Positions 52,679 to 61,986 are shown, numbered from the stretch's first letter. The stretch is DNA of 64,000 bases from an uncultured Kangiella sp. (GCA_947503435.1 CANNDL010000002.1:124001-188000), one strand, 5' to 3'. A program made the numbers and translations. The notes: generated from the sequence alone by a model not told the origin.

Positions 52679-53247
52679 AACCTACCTTTGGTACTGTTGT
52701 CATTTGAATTTGGCTTTAGTGCCACTTTCAGGGCTTTTGCCAAAGCTTTGAACGCTGCTTCAATTAAGTGATGATTATTTGTGCAATATTCTGTCTTTAA
52801 ATGCAGAGTGATTTGTGATTGGATAGCAAAGCTATAAAAAAAGTGTGGCCACATTTCAGTTGCTACCCCGCCAGTAAATTCTCGATCAAACGGCAAATCA
52901 ATAACCGCGTAAGGTCTGCCACATATATCAACCGCGGCAAGAATCAGAGTTTCATCCATTGGCAATAAAAAATTACCGTATCGCTCTAATTTGCCTTGCT
53001 CACGCCATATGTTTGCAAACAGTTGCCCTAAACAAATTGCCACATCTTCAATGAGGTGGTGATCATCTATATCCACGTCCCCGGTAGCATTAACCGTCAG
53101 ATCCCAGTTAGCATGAAAAGCTAGCTGCTCTAACATATGATTGAAAAATGGCAAAGGAGTATTGATGTCAATATCCTGATTACCATATAAATCCAGAGCA
53201 ATTTCTACATTTGTCTCTTTAGTTTCTCTCTTTATAAAATCACTCAT
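52675..53247 (-). CDS. hisB: Imidazoleglycerol-phosphate dehydratase (monofunctional)
   Basis: 190 residues, only the dehydratase domain. Manganese-binding His clusters: FFNHMLEQLAFHA, DDHHLIEDVAI, and NNHHLIEAAFKALA. The N-terminal phosphatase domain that E. coli HisB has is absent; that activity is probably supplied by the HAD domain fused to HisC, the neighbouring gene. It overlaps hisC by 4 bases. Confidence 0.94.
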   Translation of the reverse strand: MSDFIKRETKETNVEIALDLYGNQDIDINTPLPFFNHMLEQLAFHANWDLTVNATGDVDIDDHHLIEDVAICLGQLFANIWREQGKLERYGNFLLPMDETLILAAVDICGRPYAVIDLPFDREFTGGVATEMWPHFFYSFAIQSQITLHLKTEYCTNNHHLIEAAFKALAKALKVALKPNSNDNSTKGRL

Positions 53248-54893
53248 AAACTTAAAATCTCATCCAGTTGATTAATGTTCTTGATAACTAAGTCAGCACC
53301 AAATTTATATAAACATTCACTACCAACCCCTATTGCTAATGAGCCACTTTTTTTAGCTGCTTCAATATCGTCGGGAGTATCACCTAGCATCCAACTGAAG
53401 TTAGTTTGAAAGTACTGTTTTGCTTTATTAATTCCTTCAGGCTCTGGTTTAGAATTTTTTACATCATCATCGCTAATTAAAATTGTATTTTTGATGTTAA
53501 GTAATTGCATTCCTTGTAAAGCTTCATACTTGGGCCTTCCTGTCACAATAGCGGTCTTAATGTTTTTCCCGCTGAATAACTTGGCCGAAAATTTGGATTC
53601 GATAATAGGACGCTCGCTTTCGCAAAGGCCTTGATTTTCAATATCGCCTAAGTAAAAACGTTGAAACTCAGTCTTAACCTTTTCAAATGAGGTTTGAGCT
53701 CCTGCCTGACGAATCAATTCAGCCGTTAACTCCCAGTCATTATTAAATCCCCCACTAGCCCTTAAAGCTGTGGCTTCATCTTTTGAAATCTCTTTATCGG
53801 TTAACGATAAAACCGTTTTGGAAATAGCAATATCGTAGCTTTGACTGGTATCAATTAAGACTCCATCCATATCTATACATAATAAATCTGGTTTTAGCGC
53901 CCAATTAATAGCCTTTAGCAAGGGGTTGATATTGGTGGGAATGGTAATTCTTAAACAGTATGGATTTGATTGATCCGTATAGAATGTAGAGAGTTTATCT
54001 TTTATTAGGATCCTTAATTTATTGCATGCAGCAGCAATCAGTTTCAGCTTACTAGTATTTCCTGTAATCAGGATAAAGTTTGCCCTGCTTTTCGCTACAT
54101 TTAATCCTGCTTGATCCAATCGAGCGGTTACAACTTTACGATTTACCTCTATGGCTTTGCAGTAATTTGCAACTTCTTGTTTAGCTTCTGGATTTAAAGC
54201 AATATTGACTAACTGCAAGTCAAATACCGATAGCCTAAAAGGCAGTGCCAATGCTCTTAAATCATCCATTAATTTTTCATTTGCTAATAAGTAACCTATT
54301 CTTGCGCCAGCTAAACCATAGGCTTTAGAAAAGGTTCTTAATACAATTAAATTTGAAAATTTTTTAGTCCATGAAATCCAGTCTATATCTTCTGCTACAA
54401 ATTCAATGTAAGCTTGATCTAACAAGACTAGCGAATCCATAGCTTGGGCTTTCGAACAAATCTTTTCTATTTTTTTAACAGATAACCATTCTCCCGTTGG
54501 ATTGTTAGGGCTGGTTAAAATAATTAGTGAGCGTTTCGTAATACTCGCGTTAACCATTTCTAGATCTACTCTTAGTCCCTCTGTAGGATTAATCAATTGG
54601 TTATTAATCTTCCAACTTTCTAAACCGACTAAATACTGGCTGAAAGCTGGTAAAGGCAATATGACTTTATAATCATTTAATTTTGTAAATTTGAAGATTA
54701 TTTCAATTGCCTCATCACCGCCATTAGTAAGCATTACTGATTTTTCATATATGCCATTTTGATTAGCGATAATTAATTCACAGGCTGAAGAATCTGGGTA
54801 CTGCCATATGTCATTAGTTTTGACTTCAAATCCATCCAACCAATTTGGTTTTGAGTCAGAGCGCTCATTAAAATCTAGCTTTAAGCTATTCAT
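53244..54893 (-). CDS. hisC: Histidinol-phosphate aminotransferase fused to a HAD phosphatase
   Basis: 549 residues. Residues 1-330 form a type I PLP aminotransferase of the HisC group: LDFNERSD, TNGGDEAIEIIF, TSPNNPTGEWLS, and the PLP Lys190 in RTFSKAYGLAGARIGYL. Residues 335-549 form a complete HAD subfamily IA phosphatase: LLCIDMDGVLIDTS with D341/D343, TAIVTGRP, SKPEPEGI and MLGDTPDDIEAAKKSG. HisC makes histidinol phosphate and the HAD domain is well placed to remove the phosphate (the next step), since the operon has no other phosphatase. I infer this function from the fusion and the missing step. Confidence 0.88.
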   Translation of the reverse strand: MNSLKLDFNERSDSKPNWLDGFEVKTNDIWQYPDSSACELIIANQNGIYEKSVMLTNGGDEAIEIIFKFTKLNDYKVILPLPAFSQYLVGLESWKINNQLINPTEGLRVDLEMVNASITKRSLIILTSPNNPTGEWLSVKKIEKICSKAQAMDSLVLLDQAYIEFVAEDIDWISWTKKFSNLIVLRTFSKAYGLAGARIGYLLANEKLMDDLRALALPFRLSVFDLQLVNIALNPEAKQEVANYCKAIEVNRKVVTARLDQAGLNVAKSRANFILITGNTSKLKLIAAACNKLRILIKDKLSTFYTDQSNPYCLRITIPTNINPLLKAINWALKPDLLCIDMDGVLIDTSQSYDIAISKTVLSLTDKEISKDEATALRASGGFNNDWELTAELIRQAGAQTSFEKVKTEFQRFYLGDIENQGLCESERPIIESKFSAKLFSGKNIKTAIVTGRPKYEALQGMQLLNIKNTILISDDDVKNSKPEPEGINKAKQYFQTNFSWMLGDTPDDIEAAKKSGSLAIGVGSECLYKFGADLVIKNINQLDEILSL

Positions 54894-55738
54894 AGGACTT
54901 TCCTAATCGGGGTTTCAAGAATGTCTTTAGCGCCCGCATCAACTAACTTTGGAATCAACTCTTTTATCTCTTTCCTTTCAACAGCCGCCTTAATCGAAAT
55001 GCCTGAAGAATTATAGAGCTTGCTAACCGTTGGCGATCTCATGGCAGGTAAAATCTTAACCAGTCTCGAGATATTTGCTTCTTCACTATTCATTTCTAAC
55101 AAGACCCTTTTTCGCCCTTCTAAAACACCATTGATAAGTAACAATAGGTCATTAATTTGCTTTTGTTTCGCTGCATCCATAAGCGATGTTTTATTAGCTA
55201 TGAGCTGCGTAGAGCTTTCTAATAAAACATCCACAACTTTAAGCCGATTGGAAGTAATAGTTGCTCCAGTGCTCGTATTATCAATAATCATATCGGCATC
55301 TTCGGGTGGCAAAACTTCTGTTGCGCCATAAGCTCGATACAGCTGAAAATCTAAGTCTTTACTTTTCAAGAAGTCACTTGATACCTTCTTATATTCAGAA
55401 GCAACAATCAGCTTTTTAGATTTTATTACTTCCCAATCCCAGTTCTCAGGGATACATGAAACAATCTTCACGGGGTTAAAGCCTAAGTCTTTCAAAATTT
55501 CGACATCGGCATCTTGCTCAATGATCCAATCTAAGCCTGTAAAGCCTATATCATGCTGCCCTAGCTCTACTAATTCAGGAATATTTTGGCTTTTTAAAAG
55601 TTTCACTTCGATATCACAACCAAAAAGTTTAGGTCGATAATTTCGACTATTTCCCACTAAATTCAGCCCGATATCAGTCAGTAACCTTTCTACTTCATCG
55701 AACAGCTTTCCTTTAGGAACCACCATTTTTAATGTCAT
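54890..55738 (-). CDS. hisG: ATP phosphoribosyltransferase (long form)
   Basis: About 282 residues. The ATG at 55738 is chosen because GGAG lies 7 bases upstream and it begins MTLKMVVPKGKLFDEVERLL; a longer frame would run back through the attenuator hairpin. The catalytic part contains HDIGFTGLDWIIEQ and DADMIIDNTSTGATITSNRL. The C-terminal third (VKILPAMRSPTVSKLYNSSG, PKLVDAGAKDILETPI) is the regulatory domain of HisG-L, which binds histidine for feedback inhibition. It is the first structural gene of the operon and overlaps hisC by 4 bases. Confidence 0.95.
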   Translation of the reverse strand: MTLKMVVPKGKLFDEVERLLTDIGLNLVGNSRNYRPKLFGCDIEVKLLKSQNIPELVELGQHDIGFTGLDWIIEQDADVEILKDLGFNPVKIVSCIPENWDWEVIKSKKLIVASEYKKVSSDFLKSKDLDFQLYRAYGATEVLPPEDADMIIDNTSTGATITSNRLKVVDVLLESSTQLIANKTSLMDAAKQKQINDLLLLINGVLEGRKRVLLEMNSEEANISRLVKILPAMRSPTVSKLYNSSGISIKAAVERKEIKELIPKLVDAGAKDILETPIRKVL

Positions 55739-55756
55739 TTCATTTCTCCAGATAAT

Positions 55757-55785
55757 AAAAAACCCCGAGCTCTCGCGACGGGGTT
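55757..55785 (-). terminator. Histidine operon attenuator terminator
   Basis: On minus, AACCCCG ... CGGGGTT with loop TCGCGAGAGCT, followed by a T run, between hisL and hisG. With the His codons of hisL upstream this is a classic transcription attenuator. Confidence 0.85.
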
Positions 55786-55812
55786 CTGTTGATTTTAATA
55801 AAGCAATACTAT

Positions 55813-55872
55813 TCAACACCGTCGCTTATGCAGTGAATGATGATGTTGATGTAAGTTGTTTAATCTGTTCAT
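55813..55872 (-). CDS. hisL: Histidine operon leader peptide
   Basis: A 19-residue peptide, MNRLNNLHQHHHSLHKRRC, with five His in eight positions, then TGA. It lies just upstream of the attenuator and hisG. Stalling of ribosomes at the His codons when charged tRNA-His is scarce should prevent the terminator from forming. It was found by reading the leader directly. Confidence 0.88.
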   Translation of the reverse strand: MNRLNNLHQHHHSLHKRRC

Positions 55873-55892
55873 AGTTATCAATTTATTTCCCA

Positions 55893-55921
55893 TAAAAAAA
55901 GCCCCGACTGTGCGGGGCTTT
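55893..55921 (-). terminator. Second hairpin with T run upstream of hisL
   Basis: On minus AAAGCCCCG ... CGGGGCTTTTTTT, loop CACAGT, ending 20 bases before hisL. It may end transcription of the upstream DUF4397 gene, but that leaves almost no space for a his promoter between it and hisL; see findings. Confidence 0.75.
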
Positions 55922-56065
55922 AGAATATTCTTTTGCAATTATTACAAGCGTATCAAACTAGCCCCATGAAAAAATCATGATGGTTTGAATGATGTTTGTT
56001 TGTGCTAAATAATTTCATATTGCAATTAAAATTCATTAGTAATTTTTTGTCAATAGCTTTTTATA
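55922..56065 (-). promoter_or_regulatory. Probable his promoter region with palindromes
   Basis: On minus it has TTGATA (near 55954) followed by TAATAAT and AAGAATATTC as -10-like sequences. Further upstream lies CATGA-AAAAA-TCATG (about 55967-55981) nested inside TCAAAC / GTTTGA arms, a possible operator or RNA stem. Exact promoter elements are uncertain. Confidence 0.35.
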
Positions 56066-57400
56066 TTAAAAATCATCGGCTAGAACGACAGCTAGTGGAG
56101 CTCCGCCACCTGCATTATCTCTTGCGATAATAGAGTAAATTTCGCCAGCATTCACTTGAATAGCCGCAGGCCCTATCGCTGGGGTTTTACTACCTTGCGC
56201 AGTAACCACAACATCATAATCACCAGCAGCGATTGATAAGTAACCAGTATTTTGCTTAAAATCAACGCCACTAAAGTTTGGCTCTACCGTAGAAATGTCG
56301 GTAGCAGGAGCAACCAAATATAAATCCACCAAACCTGCTGAAGGTGATGCGTGAATAATTCTTAGTTGCGACTCAGTAACTATGCTACGAGTATTATCGA
56401 TCAAAATTAGCGGTTCAATATTGGCAAGAGTACCTACTGCAAGCACAGAGTAACTAGTCGCTGCATCTAACGTTACATCCGCATCAATAACTGCAGGCAT
56501 CATTTGACCAGTTGGCACTACCTTCACATTATAGTCTGCTGCTGGCACTGTTAAGTAATCCGAGAATACTGGAAACGGTACATTTGATAATAATGGCATA
56601 GCAAAATTGTCATTAGCGACAACATCTACCGCCGGAGCATCTGGCGACAAGTGAAACACCCGAAGATCAACTGCATTGCCTGCGTCAGTTATCAAAGCTT
56701 CACCATCATCGGTCGTTACCAATAAATTCACCGGATTATCACCAGGCCCTGTATTGGTAATGGCTGCCACATTAATAATAGCACCCTCAGTTAGTGATAC
56801 AGTTCCTGAATCAAATACTACGGTCTTATCACCTGTGGGGGTTATACGAATTTGATAATCACCTGCGTCAATATCGGTTGCTGATAGTGAGTCTTTAAAT
56901 GCCAAAGTCACTGTTGGGTTTATACTGCTAATATCTGCACTAGGAACGGTTAAATAAATATCCACCGTTGGTGCATTTGAGGCTGCATGCAAAACTTGTA
57001 AGGTGAACTGACCCGCCGGCGGAGCCATATCTGGCTGCGATAAAATAACTGGTTCAATGGATGCCGTTTCATTAAGAGCATAAACGCTGTAAATGGTATC
57101 AGCGTCGAATGTTAAATCGGCGGGGCCTATAACCGTAACATCACCATCTGGTGTGATTCCGTCAACAGAAACAGAATATGTGCCTTCGTCCACCTCAAAG
57201 CGAGTGGAAGCCTCGCCAAAATCTAAACCTGTTATATTGTTAACGTTAATATTCACTGGCGGAGCATCCTGAGAAGCATGAATAACTTGTACTTTAGCCT
57301 TGCCGACAGGGTCAGGAATAACGTTAACTAAATTATTATCATCACTGCAAGCAAACAAAAATAAAGATGCTAATGCAATGGTAAATTTTTTGCAGAACAT
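56066..57400 (-). CDS. DUF4397 repeat lipoprotein
   Basis: 444 residues. The lipoprotein signal ends ASLFLFACSDD. The rest consists of four successive DUF4397 units of about 100 residues, each opening with a version of (V/L)xVxHASxDAPxVD (VQVIHASQDAPPVNINV; LQVLHAASNAPTVDIYL; LRVFHLSPDAPAVDVVA; LRIIHASPSAGLVDLYL). These are beta-rich, surface-exposed domains. The function is unknown; perhaps binding or adhesion at the outer membrane. Confidence 0.85.
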   Translation of the reverse strand: MFCKKFTIALASLFLFACSDDNNLVNVIPDPVGKAKVQVIHASQDAPPVNINVNNITGLDFGEASTRFEVDEGTYSVSVDGITPDGDVTVIGPADLTFDADTIYSVYALNETASIEPVILSQPDMAPPAGQFTLQVLHAASNAPTVDIYLTVPSADISSINPTVTLAFKDSLSATDIDAGDYQIRITPTGDKTVVFDSGTVSLTEGAIINVAAITNTGPGDNPVNLLVTTDDGEALITDAGNAVDLRVFHLSPDAPAVDVVANDNFAMPLLSNVPFPVFSDYLTVPAADYNVKVVPTGQMMPAVIDADVTLDAATSYSVLAVGTLANIEPLILIDNTRSIVTESQLRIIHASPSAGLVDLYLVAPATDISTVEPNFSGVDFKQNTGYLSIAAGDYDVVVTAQGSKTPAIGPAAIQVNAGEIYSIIARDNAGGGAPLAVVLADDF

Positions 57401-57515
57401 ACAACTCTCCCTTTATTAACTGAAATATTAAAATAGGAAAGCTGATGTGAATAAAAAGTAAACAATGTTTTGATATTCACTTAAACTTCACGGCGACTTC
57501 ACAAAAATAGCAAAT

Positions 57516-58463
57516 ATGAAGAAAATACAATTAGCCATAAGTTCCTGCTTAGCGGGTAATAAAGTCCGATACGATGGTGGCCATAAGCGTTCCAAATATT
57601 GCTTGGATGTGATGAGCGACTGGTTTGAATACCAGCCTATTTGCCCTGAGATGGGTATTGGTATGCCAACACCTCGACCACCGATTCATTTGGTTGATGA
57701 AGACAATCAAATTCGGGTAAAAATGGTGGATGACCATAAGGTTGATTACACTAAAGAGTTACAACAATTTGCGAAAAGCACCTTATCATCTATAAGAAAC
57801 ATCTGTGGTTATATCGTTATTCGCAACTCACCAAGCTGTGGTATGGAACGAGTTAAGGTCTATCACCAAAATGGTAATCCGAGTAACCAATCATCAAGAG
57901 GCGCTTATATAGGCGAATTAATGCGATTAAGGCCTGAACTACCAGTTGAAGAAGAAGGTCGCTTATCTGATCCAAAACTACGCGAAAATTTTATCACTCG
58001 AGTATTTGCCTATCATGAATGGCAAGAAATGGTTCTACAAGAGCCTACTTTGAATAATTTGATTAGTTTTCATAGTCGATATAAATACCTAGTTATGGCT
58101 CATAGTTATCAGGCTTATAAAACTTTAGGCCGGTTAGTCGCTAACGATGGTTCCAAACATATTCATACGATTATTTCAGAGTATGAACAATTATTAATGC
58201 AAGCGTTGAAGAAAATTGCCTCAAGCAAATCCCATATTAACGTGCTTTATCATATTATCGGCTATTTCAAAAAAGATATCTCCAGCCATGCGAAGCAAGA
58301 CCTCATTAAAGTGATTGAACAATATCGAGATGGAATAGTTACCTTAATTGTTCCGATAACTTTAATTAACCATTACATAAACCAATATGGCTCTGAGTAT
58401 ATATGTAACCAAGCCTATTTAAACCCCCACCCTATTGAGCTTGGCTTAAGAAATTATCTATAA
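57516..58463 (+). CDS. DUF523-DUF1722 protein (YbgA-like)
   Basis: 315 residues. The N-terminal DUF523 domain has ISSCLAGNKVRYDGGHKRS, PICPEMGIGMPTPRPPI and RNSPSCGMERVKVY, with conserved cysteines likely to bind a cluster or metal. The C-terminal DUF1722 (YbgA) domain has LISFHSRYKYLVMAHSYQAY. Genes of this type are often found before a photolyase gene, as here (3-base gap), and some are light-induced. Some related DUF523 proteins are linked to 2-thiouracil desulfuration, which I do not claim here. Confidence 0.85.
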   Translation: MKKIQLAISSCLAGNKVRYDGGHKRSKYCLDVMSDWFEYQPICPEMGIGMPTPRPPIHLVDEDNQIRVKMVDDHKVDYTKELQQFAKSTLSSIRNICGYIVIRNSPSCGMERVKVYHQNGNPSNQSSRGAYIGELMRLRPELPVEEEGRLSDPKLRENFITRVFAYHEWQEMVLQEPTLNNLISFHSRYKYLVMAHSYQAYKTLGRLVANDGSKHIHTIISEYEQLLMQALKKIASSKSHINVLYHIIGYFKKDISSHAKQDLIKVIEQYRDGIVTLIVPITLINHYINQYGSEYICNQAYLNPHPIELGLRNYL

Positions 58464-58466
58464 ATA

Positions 58467-59846
58467 ATGAGCAAATCCATTGTCTGGTTTAGAAATGACT
58501 TACGCATAAAAGACAATGCGGCCTTATATCATGCCTGCCAGGAAAACATTGTTATCGGCGTCTATATTGAGGCTACCAAACAAAGAGTCCTTCATCATGA
58601 CTCCGATAGTAAAGTAGGTTTTATTTACGATAGTTTGCTTGCTTTAAGGAATGAGTTGTCGAATCTTAATATTCCTTTGCTGATTTTTAAGGTCGATTAT
58701 TATTCGGATATTCCAAGCAAACTTATTCAAACCGCCCAAGAGCATCAGGCAAGCTCAATTTGGTTTAATAATGAATATTTACTTAATGAGATTGAGCGCG
58801 ACAAAGCAGTAGAGCAAGCAGCAGATTCAAGCCAAATACAACCCCATCGTTTTGACTGCGACATGATACTGCCGCCAAATATTGTTAGAAAGCCAAATGG
58901 TTCTGAATACAAAGTCTTTACTCCTTTTAAGAAAGCTTGGATCAAACAACACAAGATTTATAAAGAAAACTCATACCCAGCCCCGACAAAACAGGACTTT
59001 AAGCTAAACTCTAATCAAAATACAACCGAAGCTTTCGGCAAACCCTACCGTGAGGATTTATGGCCAGCAGGTAGCAAGAGCGCTGAACAGAAACTCAAGC
59101 TCTTTCTGCCAAAAGCACAAGACTATACTAACCATCGAGATATTCCTTCTAAGGCTGGAACCAGCTTTTTATCGCCTTACTTAGCAGTTGGCGCTATATC
59201 GGCTAAGCAATGTATCGAACAGCTTTACGATTCTTATTTGGGCGACGAAAGCAGTTTCTACGCTGACACTTGGTTATCGGAGCTGATTTGGCGTGAGTTC
59301 TATCGACAAGTTATTATCGATAATCCGAAAGTTGTCATACATAAACCCTACAAAGCTCATGCCAACGAACCGTGGGAGAATAGCTATGATTTATTTGAAG
59401 CCTGGAAACAAGGCAATACTGGCTTTCCTATCATTGATGCGGCTATGCGACAACTCAACCAAACTGGCTGGATGCACAATCGGCTGCGTATGAATGCGGC
59501 CATGTTCCTGTGTAAATTATGTCGCGTGGACTGGCGCTGGGGCGAAAAATACTTTATGCAGCAGTTAATCGATGGTGATTTTGCCTCTAACAATGGTGGC
59601 TGGCAATGGTGCTCATCCACTGGGGCCGACGGAGCGCCCTATTTTCGAATTATGAATCCTACCACACAATCAAAACGATTTGATAAAGATGGTTTTTTTA
59701 TCAAAAAATTTGTACCAGAGTTATCAACTTTAGATGCCAAGAGCATTCATGAGCCTAATGCCGATCAAAGAAAGTTATGCGGTTACCCTGAGCCTATCAT
59801 CAATTACAAATCTTCAAGACAAAGAACTATTGAATTAATGGCCTAA
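58467..59846 (+). CDS. phrB: Deoxyribodipyrimidine photo-lyase
   Basis: 459 residues of the class I CPD photolyase/cryptochrome family. The N-terminal antenna domain begins SKSIVWFRNDLRIKDN; the C-terminal FAD domain has TSFLSPYLAVGAIS, WLSELIWREFYRQV, GWMHNRLRMNAAMFL and GDFASNNGGWQWCSSTGAD. It repairs UV-induced pyrimidine dimers with blue light. It follows the DUF523-DUF1722 gene closely and overlaps the convergent gene by 12 bases. Confidence 0.95.
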   Translation: MSKSIVWFRNDLRIKDNAALYHACQENIVIGVYIEATKQRVLHHDSDSKVGFIYDSLLALRNELSNLNIPLLIFKVDYYSDIPSKLIQTAQEHQASSIWFNNEYLLNEIERDKAVEQAADSSQIQPHRFDCDMILPPNIVRKPNGSEYKVFTPFKKAWIKQHKIYKENSYPAPTKQDFKLNSNQNTTEAFGKPYREDLWPAGSKSAEQKLKLFLPKAQDYTNHRDIPSKAGTSFLSPYLAVGAISAKQCIEQLYDSYLGDESSFYADTWLSELIWREFYRQVIIDNPKVVIHKPYKAHANEPWENSYDLFEAWKQGNTGFPIIDAAMRQLNQTGWMHNRLRMNAAMFLCKLCRVDWRWGEKYFMQQLIDGDFASNNGGWQWCSSTGADGAPYFRIMNPTTQSKRFDKDGFFIKKFVPELSTLDAKSIHEPNADQRKLCGYPEPIINYKSSRQRTIELMA

Positions 59847-60383
59847 CAACTTTTGAAAATCTGAAGACATAGACTCTTTACCAAACCAAATATTATAGTA
59901 TAAAGCTTCGCATTCACTATCTTTAAAACTCGCTAAAGACTTATCATTCAAAAATAAGTCTAAACCTATGGGCTGGAGTTGAAACAAATCGTAATAGTCG
60001 CCATCTTTTACGTCTAAATAACTATTGTTCAAAGCCTGATATTTTGCGAAACATTTTTTAAAATCAGCTTCGTTGAGGTTATAAGTCAGGTAATCTTCAG
60101 CTCCTTCTTTAAATTGCTTACCTTTTACTTTACGTAAATAATGAAATCGTAATAACTTACTCTTTTGGTCAAAGACCGTTAATTTTTCAGGGCAACTTGG
60201 ATAGTACAAACCCACTTGAACCACATCAAAAAAAATGGCTTTAGTGATTTTTTGCTGTGAGCATAACTGAAATAGAACACCACTAGGATGACTAATTTGG
60301 CTAGGTAGTTTTTTCGTGTCTGCATTTGCCTGCCCAGAATAAATCAAAACTAGCAAAGCGATAAAGATATCCTTTAGATTCAT
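59835..60383 (-). CDS. Exported chalcone-isomerase-like protein
   Basis: 182 residues with a signal peptide (LKDIFIALLVLIYSGQANA). The mature domain, with TKAIFFDVVQVGLYYP, LRFHYLRKVKGKQF and LNDKSLASF, resembles the bacterial chalcone-isomerase-like domain (PF16036 type), a fatty-acid-binding fold. These genes are commonly found in the same clusters as photolyase, desaturase and DUF1365 genes. A role in lipid handling is an inference. It overlaps the upstream gene by 4 bases. Confidence 0.65.
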   Translation of the reverse strand: MNLKDIFIALLVLIYSGQANADTKKLPSQISHPSGVLFQLCSQQKITKAIFFDVVQVGLYYPSCPEKLTVFDQKSKLLRFHYLRKVKGKQFKEGAEDYLTYNLNEADFKKCFAKYQALNNSYLDVKDGDYYDLFQLQPIGLDLFLNDKSLASFKDSECEALYYNIWFGKESMSSDFQKLLGH

Positions 60384-60931
60384 AGACTAGACTTTATCTT
60401 AGTGACGATATAACCCACGATAGGTAAGTGCTGATAGAAACCTTCAGCGCCATCCCAATAATCTTGATGCAATATAACCTTGCCCTCTGCATTAAAACGA
60501 ATTTGTGTCATACCAATCGATTTAGAATCAACTTCGCGACCTTTAGCCGTAAATTTCATATGCATGACCCATCGCAGGTAATAATCCGTCTCGCTTTTAC
60601 TAACATCAAGGATATCAACAGTAGTTAATTCTACCATACTAGCAGTTTCCTTAAGATAGACTGATAACTCTTCTCTGCTTTGGAAAGTTTTAAATGTATC
60701 ATTAAAATAAAACTTTTCTGCATACAATTGATTAATGACTTCTTCAGTTGTCCCCTTCTTAAAGTCTCCAAATAATGATAAAAATTTTTCTTTGGGATTA
60801 GCAACCGGTTTACTTGCCGGTATCGTTTCTATAGTAGTAAGGAACTCATCAACACGTTGATTTTTCATAGAAATTCCACTGCTAGCGCAGCCCGTTATTA
60901 ATATAAGGTATGTAAATAGTATCTTTTTCAT
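60380..60931 (-). CDS. SnoaL/NTF2-like lipoprotein
   Basis: 183 residues. The lipobox is ILITGCASS (Cys15). The mature protein from about residue 45 has the NTF2-like cone fold: EEVINQLYAEKFYFNDTFKT, REELSVYLKETASM, YYLRWVMHMKFTAKGRE, and GKVILHQDYWDGAEGFYQH. Such proteins are standard members of the photolyase-desaturase-DUF1365 cluster. The ligand is unknown. It is divergent from the desaturase gene. Confidence 0.75.
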   Translation of the reverse strand: MKKILFTYLILITGCASSGISMKNQRVDEFLTTIETIPASKPVANPKEKFLSLFGDFKKGTTEEVINQLYAEKFYFNDTFKTFQSREELSVYLKETASMVELTTVDILDVSKSETDYYLRWVMHMKFTAKGREVDSKSIGMTQIRFNAEGKVILHQDYWDGAEGFYQHLPIVGYIVTKIKSSL

Positions 60932-61053
60932 AAGGTAAATTTACTTAACTGGCAGTCAATATTTTGTGAATATTGTTATGCTTCTGAATTCACACTAATT
61001 TCACAGCATTATTACTAAGCTCAATAATATCTCTAGTCCATCCATTAACGTTA
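60932..61053. promoter_or_regulatory. Divergent promoter region of the lipid/light cluster
   Basis: A 122-base AT-rich gap between divergent starts. It contains imperfect repeats around TATTTTGTGAATATTGTTATG and the pair TCACACTAATTTCACAG. In related clusters a light-responsive MerR-type regulator (LitR) acts here; no specific site could be assigned. Confidence 0.35.
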
Positions 61054-61986
61054 ATGAAATTTACCCAGTGGTTTGATAATTCCAAAGTCGAATTAAAACC
61101 CAATAAAATAGCTCCGAATAATAGCGAGATTGACTGGCCTCGTGTAATACCTTTTATAGCGATCCATATGGTTTGTTTATTTGCTCTTGTTACTGGTGTC
61201 AGCTGGATTGCGGTTATTATTTGTCTAGTATCTTATTTTGTAAGAATGTTTGCCATCACCGCTTTTTATCACCGTTATTTTTCCCATAAAACGTTTAAAA
61301 CCTCACGTACTATGCAAACAGTTTTTGGATTTCTAGGTGCAAGCTCTACTCAGAGGGGGCCTCTGTGGTGGGCCGCTCATCATAGGCATCATCATGTTCA
61401 TGCTGATACGGATAAGGATACACATTCTCCTAAGCACGGTTTCCTTAGAAGCCACATGACTTGGTTTTTAAATCAAAAGCATTTCCCAACACAGCACGTA
61501 CGCGTAAAAGATCTTAACCAGTATCCTGAGTTACGATTTTTGGATCGATACGATATTGTTCCACCAATTATCTATGCCGTAATTATTCTTTTAATCGGAA
61601 TCTACATTGAGACAGCCCACCCAGAACTTGGAGCAAGTCGCTGGCAAATACTTATTTGGGGGTTTTTCATTTCTACCATATTGCTATCACACATTACTTT
61701 CTGCATTAACTCATTAGCCCATAAATTTGGTTCCCAGCGCTATGATACGGGCGATGATAGTCGAAATAACTTTGTACTAGCCTTACTGACATTAGGTGAG
61801 GGCTGGCATAACAATCATCATCAGTTTCCAGGGGCGGTTAAACAAGGGGTTAAATGGTGGGAAATTGATATTAGTTACTACATTTTAAAATTATTTGAAA
61901 AGCTAGGTTTGATTTGGGATTTGCGCTATGCAAAAGCAAACCCTAGTACGACTAAGCAGGCTCAAGACACAGGTACTAACCTATGA
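61054..61986 (+). CDS. Acyl-CoA/fatty acid desaturase
   Basis: A 310-residue integral-membrane di-iron desaturase of the Delta9 (SCD/OLE1) type. The three His boxes are complete: HRYFSH, HRHHH (in AAHHRHHHVHADTDKD) and EGWHNNHHQFPG. Several hydrophobic segments (IAIHMVCLFALVTGVSWIAV; IIYAVIILLIGIYI; IWGFFISTILLSHITFC) anchor it. It introduces a double bond into saturated fatty acyl chains. It overlaps the following oxidoreductase gene by 4 bases. Confidence 0.9.
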   Translation: MKFTQWFDNSKVELKPNKIAPNNSEIDWPRVIPFIAIHMVCLFALVTGVSWIAVIICLVSYFVRMFAITAFYHRYFSHKTFKTSRTMQTVFGFLGASSTQRGPLWWAAHHRHHHVHADTDKDTHSPKHGFLRSHMTWFLNQKHFPTQHVRVKDLNQYPELRFLDRYDIVPPIIYAVIILLIGIYIETAHPELGASRWQILIWGFFISTILLSHITFCINSLAHKFGSQRYDTGDDSRNNFVLALLTLGEGWHNNHHQFPGAVKQGVKWWEIDISYYILKLFEKLGLIWDLRYAKANPSTTKQAQDTGTNL

